DNA from: Pleurodeles waltl
Lineage: Eukaryota; Chordata; Amphibia; Caudata; Salamandridae
Length of the DNA stretch: 64,000 nt
Direction: 5' to 3'
Assembly: GCF_031143425.1 (NCBI RefSeq)
Contig: NC_090448.1
Span: 529,250,313-529,314,312 of the forward strand
Of the stretch, positions 10,366 through 20,099 are shown piece after piece. The first letter of the stretch is position 1, and every line of letters begins with the position of its first letter. The notes below the pieces were generated by a model, which searched no databases, was not told the DNA's origin, and was given only the letters and a program-made list of their open reading frames with translations. The position numbers and the translations under genes were made by a program.

Positions 10366-10598
10366 ACCTTCCCCTTTTTTTTTAGAACAATTACAAAACC
10401 CATGAGAACAAAAGAAACTATATACAGGAAGAAAATATAATACCAAAACAACAAACTGTAAACTGGAATATAATTTCTTACATTTTCTTTGAAACAACCA
10501 CACAGTTGAGATTCCAGACTCTACCATCTTTAATTCTCACTGCATTCCTGAAGAGTTTGACCACTTCAAAAGGACCCATAAACTTACTTCCAGACTTG

Positions 10599-11987
10599 CT
10601 AAATCTGGGGGTTTCTAATCAAAATCTTATCACCCACTTTCACCTCAACATTGCATGTGCTTTTCCTCCTATCATAGTTTTCCTTTCTTTTCACTAAGCA
10701 CTTTTCCTCTTTCGCCCTTTCCTCCCTATTTCCGTCACACCATGTAACACACTCATTCTTACCCCAACGCACCCAACCTGGTGCCAAACGTGTGTTAGCT
10801 TTCCGTCCCCTGAAAATTTCAAACGGTATCTTCCCTGTAGTGACGTGAGGAGAAAATCTATATGCATGGGGAAAATTCTTAAGACCATCTTTCCAATTCC
10901 TGCCAGCTGCAACTTCCAACTGTATACATTCCTTTATGCACTTATTGAATCTTTCTACTGTCCCACTACCCTCGGGATGATACAAGGAACATCTTTTATG
11001 CACAATACCCCTGGATTTACAGTACTCTTCCATCTCATTTGAAACAAATTGTGGCCCATTGTCTGTGAGAATGGTGTTCAGCAAACCTTCACGGCTGAAA
11101 ATGTCATTAAAGAAATTAATCACTTTAGTAGTCTCCATGCTACTACCAATCGCTATTTCTGCCCACCTTGAAAATTGGTCCACTAAGACTAGAATATAGT
11201 TGAAACCACCTTTACCAAATATAGGTCCTACTACATCCACTGCCACAACATCCCACGGCTTAGAGGAACATTCACGAGTACACATCGGCGGAACTCTGGT
11301 TTTATAAACCTTATCACTGTTACAGCAATCATAACATTCCCTTACTCTTCTTCCGATCATAAGATCCATTCCTGGCCACCAATATTTAAGGCGAATTCTT
11401 GCTTTAGTTTTACTCATCCCTTGATGACCCTCATGTGCTAGTTCGATAATTTTTTCTCTCAACAATACCGGGACAACCAATTTTGTTCCCCGCAGCAAAA
11501 TTCCATTCTCCATAGATAATTCCTCTCTCACCTTCCAAAATCCACCTAACTCTTTATCCCCCTTGACAGATGAACTCCATCCCTCCCTATGTTCCTTACA
11601 CACGCGTTGTAGCACAGCATCTTCCATAACCGCTCTCAACCACTCATTTTGTTCAACAATACCTCTTGTCACATTACACACACTAATGACATCATCTTGA
11701 CTTTCTTCTGAACTGCTCTCAACTTCAGTACTCAATCTTGATAGGCAATCAGCAATCCTATTGCTTGGACCTGGTACATAAAACACCTTAAAAGCAAAGT
11801 CTTGTAGGCCAACAATCCACTTACTGATTCTTCCAGAGATCATATCCAGACCTCTCTTCATGAACACTTCTACCAGAGGTTTGTGATCAGTAAAAATCTG
11901 AAACTCTTTTCCCCAAAGGAAATTTTTAAATGTATTAATTGCCCAGAACACACTCAAAGCTTCCTTCTCTATTGTCGAATAATTCAC
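10599..11987 (-). pseudogene. Gypsy-1 RNase H C-terminus and integrase
   Basis: A 462-residue open frame. Residues 1-90 are the end of RNase H (STIEKEALSVFWAI, FTDHKPL, VPGPSNRIADCLSRL). Then come the integrase HHCC finger (LAHEGHQGM with CYDCC) and a DDE core with all three acids visible: VVAVDVVGP, ILTDNGPQF and GTVERFNK. The tail ends KILIRNPQI, the usual small barrel after the core. Integrase inserts the cDNA into chromosomes. This is the longest unbroken gypsy frame in the window. A TGA separates it from the RNase H start upstream, and the gene lacks gag and protease, so it could act only in trans if at all. Confidence 0.85.
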
Positions 11988-11996
11988 TCCTGCTCC

Positions 11997-12200
11997 TCAC
12001 AGAGTTCTAGAGCAGTACACCACAGGTCTTAAATCTTGCTCCCCCCGGTCTTGTAAAAGTACCACTCCTAACCCTTTCATACTCGCATCGGTCATGATCA
12101 CACACATTTCCTTAGGATCAAATGAGCTTAAACTTCCAACTGATGTCAATTCTTTCTTTATACTCTCAAACTCCAATCTGCACTCATCATTCCCACACAA
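11997..12200 (-). pseudogene. Gypsy-1 RNase H N-terminal part
   Basis: The frame carries the start of gypsy RNase H: CVIMTDASMKGLGVVL with the first catalytic Asp, then LRPVVYCSRTL. It ends at an in-frame stop at about 11994-11996 that separates it from the rest of RNase H. The stretch before it (12187-12369, another frame) is the RT connection helix region with a frameshift near 12195. Confidence 0.75.
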
Positions 12201-12369
12201 ACTCCTTCCCTTTCTTCGACAATTTCCTCATGTTTGTGGTTTTGGATGCTAGGTTTGGCAAGAACTTTGCCTGAAATTCAACCATTCCCAAAAATGTTAA
12301 CAGTTCATCCTTTTTCTCAGGTTCCCGTAGGCCCAAAATGTTCTTAATAAGTTCTTCCTTAGGATACAC
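12187..12369 (-). pseudogene. Gypsy-1 RT thumb/connection segment
   Basis: The 60-residue frame reads PKKDELLTFLGMVEFQAKFLPN-like text, matching the gypsy tether where LxxFLGxxxYxxxFIPN precedes the capsule for RNase H. It is separated from the RT palm by a stop at 12445 and from RNase H by a frameshift. Confidence 0.65.
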
Positions 12370-12444
12370 CCCATTGGGAGTTATTCTATGACCTAAATAT
12401 ACTACCTCCGGTCTACCAAATGAACACTTCTCAATTTTAAGAGT

Positions 12445-12819
12445 CTAACCATGTTCTCTTAAAATTCCCAAAACTTTCCTGATTATTCTTTCATGTTCCT
12501 CTTCAGTCTGAGCATGTATCAAGATATCATCCTGAAAACATTTAATGCCTGGTTCTGAGCCAAACATATTATACATCAAACGCTGGAAAACAGCAGCAGC
12601 TGAAACCAGACCAAAAGGCATCCTTTTGAACCTAAAGGTCCCAAAAGGTGTGACAAAAGTGGTATAGTCCCTTGAGTCCTCATGTAACATGACCTGATGG
12701 TAGGCCGACGTGAGATCCAGCTTACTGAAATACTTGGACCCATGTAGCAAAGTCACCATTTCTGTTATATTAGGCACAGGAAATTGGTCACTCACTACAC
12801 ATTTATTAAGATTCCTCAA
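12445..12819 (-). pseudogene. Gypsy-1 reverse transcriptase palm
   Basis: The 124-residue frame holds RT motifs A to C: YFSKLDLTSAYHQVML with the motif A Asp, FRFKRMPFGLVSAAAVFQRLM (motif B) and KCFQDDILIH, a FQDD version of the YxDD catalytic box. The fingers region is missing, because the frame begins right at RNLNKCVV and the sequence beyond 12845 is leader-like. It ends at a TAG at 12445. Confidence 0.8.
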
Positions 12820-12844
12820 ATTGACACACAGACTAACATCACCT

Positions 12845-13341
12845 GATTGAATGGGATTATATTCCTATTCACTTCGTTGTATGAATTTATAAACCAACAG
12901 ATTGTTTTCTAGAGGAGGTTGGAGTTAAGCACCTTCCACAACAAAACCAGTTAGAAACGAAGAAGATTTGGCTGAAAATCAGATTCTGCACGCTTCACTG
13001 TAAGGTAGGAAGACTTCAATCTTCATGGGTGGTTATAAAAACACACAAAGGCAGCTATTAAAGACGCGTTAGAGCATTTCTTAGCGCACACTCATAAAAA
13101 GGAAACGCTTGTAAATCCAACATACACAAGGTATAAAGCGTTTCAAATTTCAAAATGAAAGCATTTAAATCCAAAAAGGGAAAGATGTTTCTCACCGTCT
13201 TGAATTAAATATCCAGCTCTCTCAATGTAGAAATTCTAACGGTCTAATTGTCTGGAAATGAAGGCTGGATTAGAAGTGCTGGATAAAGTAAAGTCCCAAA
13301 AATATAGTGTTAAGATACTCCTGCACACCTTCGTCGCCAAG
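12845..13341 (-). other. Gypsy-1 5' leader; gag, protease and RT N-terminus absent
   Basis: No coding frame. It starts with the primer-binding-site-like run beside the 5' LTR and ends where RT begins mid-domain. The junction near 12840 marks the internal deletion. Confidence 0.6.
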
Positions 13342-13572
13342 TGTAATAAAGATGAATCTTGATGGTACAAAATTTAGGTTCTTTAATAGGAGTATCTTAG
13401 CCACATATAGATATGGTCAAGCCAACAGTCAGCTCCAACAGCTTCCTCGGAATCCCTTCTCTCTCACACTCTACTCTGATGTCAGATGTGACATCAGTGC
13501 CACATCAGTGCCAGAGAGAGATGAGATCCCTCACATTCTAATGCTGCATTCTATCATTACACTCTACCACAC
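13342..13572 (-). repeat. Gypsy-1 5' LTR (231 bp)
   Basis: Partner of 10135-10365, same length and boundaries. On + it is followed by ATCC and then by resumed ERV reverse transcriptase. Confidence 0.85.
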
Positions 13573-13611
13573 ATCCCAGAACACCACAGTATAATCTGAA
13601 TCACCCCCACC

Positions 13612-14250
13612 CCCAACAATTGCTAGGGATCACTCCAGTGATTGACTCAATGATACAACATGGCATTTTAAGAGCAATAGCGGGGGGCATGTAACTCACC
13701 TAGTACGGGCTCACAGAAGCTTAGCAGTAAACACTCCATTGTCCAAGACCTGAGAAGGATAAACACCATTGTTGTCCCATGATACCAAATCCAGCTGTGA
13801 TTTTCTTTCAGATTCCATGTGAGGCAGAGTGGTTCACTGTCATGGATTTATATCAGGCCTTCTTTTACATACCATTGCATGAGGACAGTCAGTTCTGGAA
13901 TTGAAATGCAAAGAGGAACTGTTTTTTGGAATGGTGCCGATTCTCACTAGGGTACACAGAGTAATTCGATCTTTAATCAGGTCCTTAAAACAAATCTCGA
14001 GTCATTAGTTATACCTTGTAGCTCAGCTGTAGTGCAGTACATAGATGACCTGTTGGTTGCGTCAGATACACAGGAAGCTTGCAAGCACACCACCACTGCC
14101 CTGTTGAACCACTTGGCTGAGAATGGACATAAAGTGTCCCCAAGTAATTTACAGTACTGTCAAAAAGAGGTCCAGTATCTCGGACATCACATTGAGAAGA
14201 GAGCGAGGAAGTTTTCCAAGAAAGGTTTTCAGCAATCCTGAACATGAATC
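13612..14250 (+). pseudogene. Class I ERV reverse transcriptase, palm
   Basis: RT resumes right after the gypsy insertion with LLGITPVIDSMIQHGILRAI, then a motif A relic (VMDLYQAFFYIPLHEDSQ near 13835-13890) and the catalytic box QYIDDLLVAS at about 14034-14063. YxDDLL is typical of gammaretrovirus-like and epsilonretrovirus-like RT. It continues NHLAENGHKVSPSNLQYCQKE, the thumb entry. Several stops and frame changes lie between these segments. The enzyme copied the viral RNA. This old copy cannot be functional. Confidence 0.75.
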
Positions 14251-14259
14251 CGCCAGCTA

Positions 14260-14925
14260 CTCAGAGAAAATTCAGGATGTTTTTGGGAATGGTGGGCTAC
14301 TATTGCCCGTGTATACCCAACTTTCCACTAGTGGCCAAGCCTTTACTGAGGCTGGCTCACAAGGAAGTGTCTGATCCCGCACACTAGAATAACGATTTCT
14401 TGATTGTCTTCCTGGAGCTGAGAGAAAGTCTCAGTCGGCCCTGCACTAGGAATGCCTGATTATAACAAAGTATTTGTTCTCTTTTGCAGTGAAGGGGAGG
14501 GGTGTGCACTCTCATTGCTTACACAGTTGCATGGAAATGCCTGAAGACTGGTGGCCGACTTCTCTGCTACCCTTGACCCCCGTAGCTGCAGTGCTGCCTG
14601 GATGCCTTAAAGCAGTGGCGGACATAGGTGTCACCTTTGAACGATGTGAAAGTAAGGTCATGGGTAATCCACTTACTGTGTTTGTGCCTCATTCAGTTGA
14701 AATATTGTTAACTTGTACTCAATATGTGACATATAGCCATTTGCCCCACTATGAGCAAATCATTTTGGCTGATGAGAATGTGAGTTTGAAGAGGTGTGCT
14801 ACCTTGAGCTGTCCTACACTGTTGCCCCTTCCTGAAACTGAGGGTGAAGATGGGGAAGTACAGCATGACTGTCTCAATGTCACTGAATTAAGCACCAAGC
14901 CCAGACCAGACATTCAAGATGAGAC
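14260..14925 (+). pseudogene. Class I ERV RT connection domain
   Basis: The 172-residue frame from 14474 includes LPGCLKAVADIGVTFE, then GNPLTVFVPHSVEILL and KRCATLSCPTLLPLPE, which follow the known order of the gammaretroviral RT connection domain (PxCLxAVAA, PLTVxVPHxV, LNPATLLP). An acidic linker with DCLN leads to RNase H. The first part of the frame, before residue 35, is shifted. Confidence 0.7.
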
Positions 14926-14929
14926 ACTA

Positions 14930-15380
14930 CCTGAGTCTGATTTATACTGTTTGTTGATGGGTCTTGTTAGAGAGACCACAAAGGATATCTAAAAGCTACC
15001 TACGCAGTTTGTACAGTCCCACGCATAATTGAAGCTTCTTGGCTTCACGGAGTGCTAGCCGCACAAGTGGCTGAACTGGACACTCTTATTAGAGCATGCT
15101 GTGTTTCTCAACAGCTGAAAGTGACAATTTTTTAGTAGTAGTATGGCTCCAGTGTTGTCCACAACTTCAGACAGTTATGGTCACAAAGGGGATTCATGAC
15201 CTCTTCAGGATCTCCTATAAGAAATGGGGGAGGCTGTAAACAAATTGCTTGAAGCATTACTGTTGCCTACCCAGATTGTAGTTGTGAAATGCTCTGCACA
15301 CCGCAGCAAAGATGACAGTGACAGTGGGTAACAAGTATGCAGATGAAATTGCAAGATACTGTGATCATGGAGCTTATACA
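14930..15380 (+). pseudogene. Class I ERV RNase H relic
   Basis: Text matching retroviral RNase H is spread over broken frames: a DGS-like first catalytic site near 14955, RIIEASWLHGVLAAQVAEL near 15030-15075, VVVKCSAHRSKDD near 15270-15315 and GNKYADEIARYC near 15327-15362 with the last Asp in ADE. RNase H removes the RNA strand during reverse transcription. Stops at 14990 and near 15134 break the gene. Confidence 0.65.
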
Positions 15381-15389
15381 TTCAGTGGG

Positions 15390-16560
15390 GGATACTCAAA
15401 TGAGGCTACTGATGAGACCAATTACAACCTTTTATTAACAATAGTTGATACATGGAAAGAAATTAAGAGGTTGCAAGAGGAAGTCTCAGAGGCAGAACAG
15501 CAAAGATGGATCGGAGCAGGTTGTGTCAAAAGGGATGATGACATTTGGGTTTCAGCAGCTGGAAGAGCTGTGTTGCCAGATAGTCTGTTGCCCCCAGTGG
15601 CTACGCATTTTAATGGACCTGCTCTTGTAGGGAGCAATGCCATGGCCTGTCTGTTTCAACCAACTTGATTTTTTACTCCAGATTTAGATTGATGGCTCAA
15701 ATATTGTCTCACAGATGTGTTGTGTACCAACAGATTCACGTACGGAAAAGAACTGCAGTGACACTGAGACACATAGGATGATCAGGTTGTCCCTTCAACA
15801 GGATGTAGTTGGGTTGGACCTTATCAAAATGCCTGTCAGCAACAGGTTAAGATATGTCTTAGTGGTTGTATGCATGTTCTCACGTTGTGTTGAAGCTTAC
15901 CCGACCAGGAGGAATGACAGTCTCACAGTAGCTAAATTGTTGTTCAGGGAACTGATCCCCAGGTTCAGTTTCTCCACTTTCCTGGAATCAGACTGAGGGG
16001 CTTATTTCAATAATAATGTCCTGAAACTGTTGTGTGCAGCATTACAAGTGGAGCAAAGATTACATTGCAGTTAACGACCTGAGGCTTCAGGAATAGAGGA
16101 ACAGGTGAATGGCACACCGAAATCCAGGATAGCTAAAGTGCGTGCTTCTATGTCTTTGAAGTGGCCTGATGCTTTGCCTCTTGTATTGATGAGTCTTCGT
16201 AGTCCCCCTGATCAGAGGATAGGACTGTCGCCTCATGATTAATCATGGGCAGAGCAAAGAGACTTCCAGCTATACCTGCAAATGTGCTTTTGAGCATTAC
16301 AGATGAAATTATTCTTGATTACTGCAAAGGACTGGGTGATGCTGTGCGTTCTGTGTCCCACCAGGTTGGAACAGTCGCAGCCTCGCCACATCAGGAAGAA
16401 TGCCATGACCCCAGTAGCGACAACTGGATCCTGTTGAAGAAACGTGAGAAAAGCGTGCTTAGAATCTCATTGGCCTTACCAAGTCATTCAGGTGATGACT
16501 ACTGCTGTCAAATGTGGAGATCTCGCCAACTGGATTCACGCCGCTCCTACTTGCAGATTT
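15390..16560 (+). pseudogene. Class I ERV integrase
   Basis: The N-terminal region (15430-15668) has WIGAGCVKRDDDIWVSAAGR and ATHFNGPALVGSNAM; the zinc-finger His pair appears reduced to one. The core starts VVGLDLIKMP (first Asp, about 15808), continues RYVLVVVCMFSRCVEAYPT, then FLESD followed by a stop (second Asp) and GIEEQVNGT (Glu, near 16093). The C-terminal barrel is seen as WPYQVIQVMTTAVKCGDLA and WIHAAP (16475-16545), a gammaretrovirus-like hallmark. Stops occur at 15668 and 15994, and frames change. Integrase joined viral DNA to the chromosome. Confidence 0.75.
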
Positions 16561-16979
16561 GATGATGTGACAGCACCTCTACCATTAGTACCAGCTGTGA
16601 CAGAGAGACAGCAAGAGCAGGTTAGACAAGCTGTTGGGGACCGAAAAGAGACTGAAACAGCACATATGGTCTCAGGGAGACTGGATGAGTCAACAGCTGA
16701 CGCTGAGACAAGAGGATCTCGTACTGTAGTGGTGAATAAGTCAGATTCAGACCTTGACGAAGGGCCTAGTGCTGTAGAAACGTGAGTCGGAGCTGGAGAC
16801 TGCTGGCCAAGAAGGCAGGAGAGAGAGAGAGACTGAGTCTCCATGAGGAATGTGTACCTCACACTATTCTGGAGGATGCTGAAAATTCTGGCCTAAGTGA
16901 CAGAGGGGATGAAGGGTCTGCAATAAGGAGGTCGAAAAGAGCAAGGGTTAAGGAAGCCTGGCAAAGATTTTGTAAATAA
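16560..16979 (+). pseudogene. Pol C-terminal tail / env overlap region
   Basis: Two overlapping frames (16444-16785 and 16782-16979) follow integrase. They are Glu/Ser/Arg-rich, without a recognisable domain, and end RSKRARVKEAWQRF. They lie where pol ends and env begins. Function unknown. Confidence 0.35.
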
Positions 16980-17084
16980 CTTAATTATATTTTGTTTGAA
17001 CTTTGTTTGCCATTTGCACCGGTGGAAACCAACAGAGAAGACTCTGCTGCTGCTGCCATTTTACACCCAACTGTCTGATTTTAG

Positions 17085-18641
17085 AGATGTTATGGAAACT
17101 AATAACCATAGTACACATAGGTATGTAATAGAAGGTGTGTTATTAGCTGTAGTTGTAGTATTGATTGTTTTACTCATTGGATTGTATTCCCCCACATCTT
17201 CTATATTAGTGGAGAACAGATCTACAATTACCTCTAAAATACTTCTTCGTATTGATATTAGTTTGCATTCATTTGATGATAGAGAATCACATATAGGCAC
17301 AGCTAGAGGAAAATGCTTATTTCAAATTGACAGTATAGATGCAAGGGTTTGCTATGTATGTAATTGCCCATATCAGCTGCAAAGGGCATCACATACTATC
17401 ATATTCCTCTGACGTATGGTGTTACTTGTAGTCTTTTACTGAGTATTCTCTATGGACAGGGTCATTTTCAGTATCATTTTTCAAATTATGATCTAGTTTT
17501 TTCAGAGGTTCCCATAATTGAGCATTTGAATTGTCGCCCTGATGCTAGAGAGGGATTAACAAAGGGTTCTTTAAACCCATTATGACATATGCTCACTGAA
17601 ACAATTTGACTTACAAATGCTGAGAAGAAATTTTTGCACTTAGTTGAAGAGAGACAATGACCTTAAGAAGCAGCATAAGTGGGCTAAAGAAGAACTTGAG
17701 AATCAAGTGTCAGGAAATCAATCAGCATTTACTTTGGACTGGAAACATAAAGGGAAATTGTGCATACTTACAGACACATCTTCAGTTGACACAAAGAGAA
17801 TTTGATCACGCATTTGAGGTTAGAGAAAATTGAGAATTATTTTTGGTAGGTACAGATCCTGTTATTCCTGGAGTTTACAGTATTTGTGGAGAACTTGCAT
17901 ATTTGAAGTTTCTCAAGGGATGGTGTAACGTTATATTTTGTAGGTGTAATTTTTCCAAAAATATAGCATATGGAACATTTTAGTGATCTTGTATTGGAAA
18001 TGAATTGCAGACCTAAACGAGATGCTAGTGTTGGAGAAATAGTGGGAGATATCTTTGGTGCAATGATTCCATCTGGAGGTGTGATTGTAAATGACATAAA
18101 GATTAGGATGTTGTCTACCATAGTGGATAAACTGTCCACCAGTACGGCAGGAGCTTTATTGGTTGTAAATACTAAAATGGTAGCTATGAGATCCATCGTT
18201 TTGCAAAATAGACTTGCATTAGATATTCTTCACACCAAAGAGGGTGGAGTCTGCAGGATGTTAAAGGTCCAGCAGTGTTGTACCTACATCCCTGACAAGA
18301 GCAAAACCTTGAAGGCATATATCAAGAACACTTATGGTTTGAAGGAAGGTTTGAAGAAGTTAGAAGTTACAGGTAATCAGGAAGCAATTGCAAATGGATT
18401 TCCTGTAGTTGGCAAATGGTTTAGAAATGTGGAAAGTGGAATGCTGGGTTCCCGTTTGAGACCCCTGGTGATAATTTCTCTACTTGTGATCCTCAAGGTG
18501 TGTAAGAGAATACAAGCAAAAAGGGCAGTGAAAAGAAAGAGAGAGGATGTAGAGTTGGAGGAGGGTCACTGTAAGTACAATGATGAAATGAAACATCTGG
18601 AAGAGACTAGACGTAAATGCATGAAACCTATGAGGTTTTGA
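17085..18641 (+). pseudogene. Class I ERV envelope gene relic
   Basis: It opens with a short polar stretch and a hydrophobic helix (EGVLLAVVVVLIVLLIGLY near 17133-17190), a membrane signal anchor. Surface-subunit frames to 17580 are broken. The transmembrane part is better kept in the 223-residue frame 17970-18641: LQNRLALDILHTKEGGVC, then two adjacent Cys after seven residues (codons at 18252 and 18275-18280), and a membrane span LVIISLLVILKV followed by a basic tail. This order is that of gamma-type Env. The spacing here is C-x7-CC rather than the usual C-x6-CC. Several stops and frameshifts make it non-functional. Confidence 0.7.
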
Positions 18642-18649
18642 TTGGTCCA

Positions 18650-19718
18650 TCTGATAAGAGTCTATTAAGAGTCTTATCTTGATTGTGATGGCTAGATTCA
18701 CCATCAGAGGGGTGATTAGAGCAGCGTCATTTAGGCTTCAACCCTGCACATCATAGAAGCAATATATATGTGCACCTGCCAATATATACTCTGTATGCCT
18801 TAACCTTATTAATGTAAAGTGAAGTACCAAAACATATTTCTAAGGTGTATTCACTGTAGAAGCTAGTGATTTATATGTGTGTTCTATTATTTAGCCTTAG
18901 ATGAAGATGTGTAGTTCTCCTTGACATTTACATTTGTTTTTCAAGATACACTGCATTTATTGACAGTACATTGCATGTATAACCATGAATTCTTTTATTT
19001 ACGCTTTGCATTTATTTTGACGTTATGCATGCACATATATATATAATCGTGTATTTGAAGTGCACATTGAAAATTATTAACTAAAGTTAGCTTGACTAGG
19101 CCTTTATTTCTTAACATTAAATGTATTTTTCCTTGCTTTGCATGTTTCTTTTTCTTTGCAGGTGCATTTTTGTGAATTCATATGTAGAGAAAGGAATATT
19201 GCGCATTAGAGATAGTAAGGCCTGAATAGAGAACTCTTGGCAAGATCAGGACCATTTGATGAGCAGAAGAAGCCGCCTATTCATTGCGTATCAGGAATAA
19301 GGTTGCTCATGGTAAACTTGGGCATTCGAGCTCTAGCAGATGGGAAAATCAATGTATGTTGCAGATGCGCCCTGTGAAAAAGAGAAGTAACTGGGGTTTT
19401 GGTGACGCATTGAGAGACATGGATGTTTGAGGAACTTTATAGTGTTAAATTAGTGGTCACACTGTTAGACGGTACAGCAGATTCCCTCTAGACTTTGAGA
19501 GATGCAAACCTTTCTTCTCACTTTTGCCCTTGCTAGTGTGCAGCTTCATGCTAAAGACTGATTTCCCTTTTCAGAAGACTTTTGGTGGAGTCTTCATTAT
19601 GCTAACAACTTTCTTTCCTTTATTCCCGAATCCTTTGATACCCTGTATTCTAGATATTCCTATTCTGCTGGGGCTTGGATTATATGACCTTAAATCGGTT
19701 CCTGTTTAGAAAGGTGAT
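18650..19718. other. No gene seen after env
   Basis: A/T-rich sequence with short open stretches only. A 3' LTR would be expected here, but no sequence matching 2345-3009 was found by eye, so no LTR is called. Confidence 0.3.
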
Positions 19719-20027
19719 TTGAATTTCTTTAAGGAGCGCCAATTTCTGTTTCTTAGTATCTGTATTGCTGTGACTGTATTCTTTGTATGCTGTATGCTAC
19801 TTAGAATAAACCTATTCTGGTGCTTCAGTTTGCTAGTTCTGATTCTGTATCTTTATAATGTGATATGCATCTATATTGGATTGATTGCTGTTTGTAATAA
19901 ACCTACTAATCTTCACATATCAATTCCTGGTCCTCGTTATGTGGCCAAATGGACTCCAAGAAAATTTAATTGTAAATGTGTTGCAAGGGTGTCTGGGTCA
20001 CTGACGAATTGCTTCATAGTCAACTAA
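19719..20027 (+). CDS. Small double-membrane-span ORF, unknown
   Basis: A 102-residue open frame. Residues 8-28 (LFLSICIAVTVFFVCCMLL) and 31-60 (LFWCFSLLVLILYLYNVICI) are strongly hydrophobic and look like two membrane spans, or one signal anchor plus one span. They are followed by a Lys/Arg/Cys-containing tail with KWTPRKFNCKC. I do not recognise it. It lies 1.1 kb downstream of ERV env on the same strand and just before an L1 fragment, so it could be a second env leader, an accessory frame or chance. The start is a GTG-type or TTG-type codon near 19719, which lowers confidence. Confidence 0.25.
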   Translation: MNFFKERQFLFLSICIAVTVFFVCCMLLRINLFWCFSLLVLILYLYNVICIYIGLIAVCNKPTNLHISIPGPRYVAKWTPRKFNCKCVARVSGSLTNCFIVN

Positions 20028-20099
20028 AAAATCCATTGGATGAAGACTGACCTCTGCTTCCATGTGCGCTCCATCAGAAGATACACGGGGTAAGGAATC

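Larger units (their letters stand above)
10135..13572 (-). mobile_element. Ty3/gypsy LTR element, internally deleted, inserted into ERV RT
   Basis: Two 231-bp LTRs bound a 2976-bp interior whose coding strand is -. ATCC at 10131-10134 recurs at 13573-13576 as a likely 4-bp target duplication. A primer-binding-site-like run (TTGGCGACGAAGG on -, 13328-13340) follows the 5' LTR, and an A/G tract precedes the 3' LTR (AAAAAAAAGGGGAAGG on -, near 10368-10385). The interior is about 1.5-2 kb too short: RT is followed directly by leader-like sequence, so gag, protease and the N-terminus of RT are deleted. It is non-autonomous. RT-RNase H-integrase order is the normal gypsy order. Confidence 0.85.
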
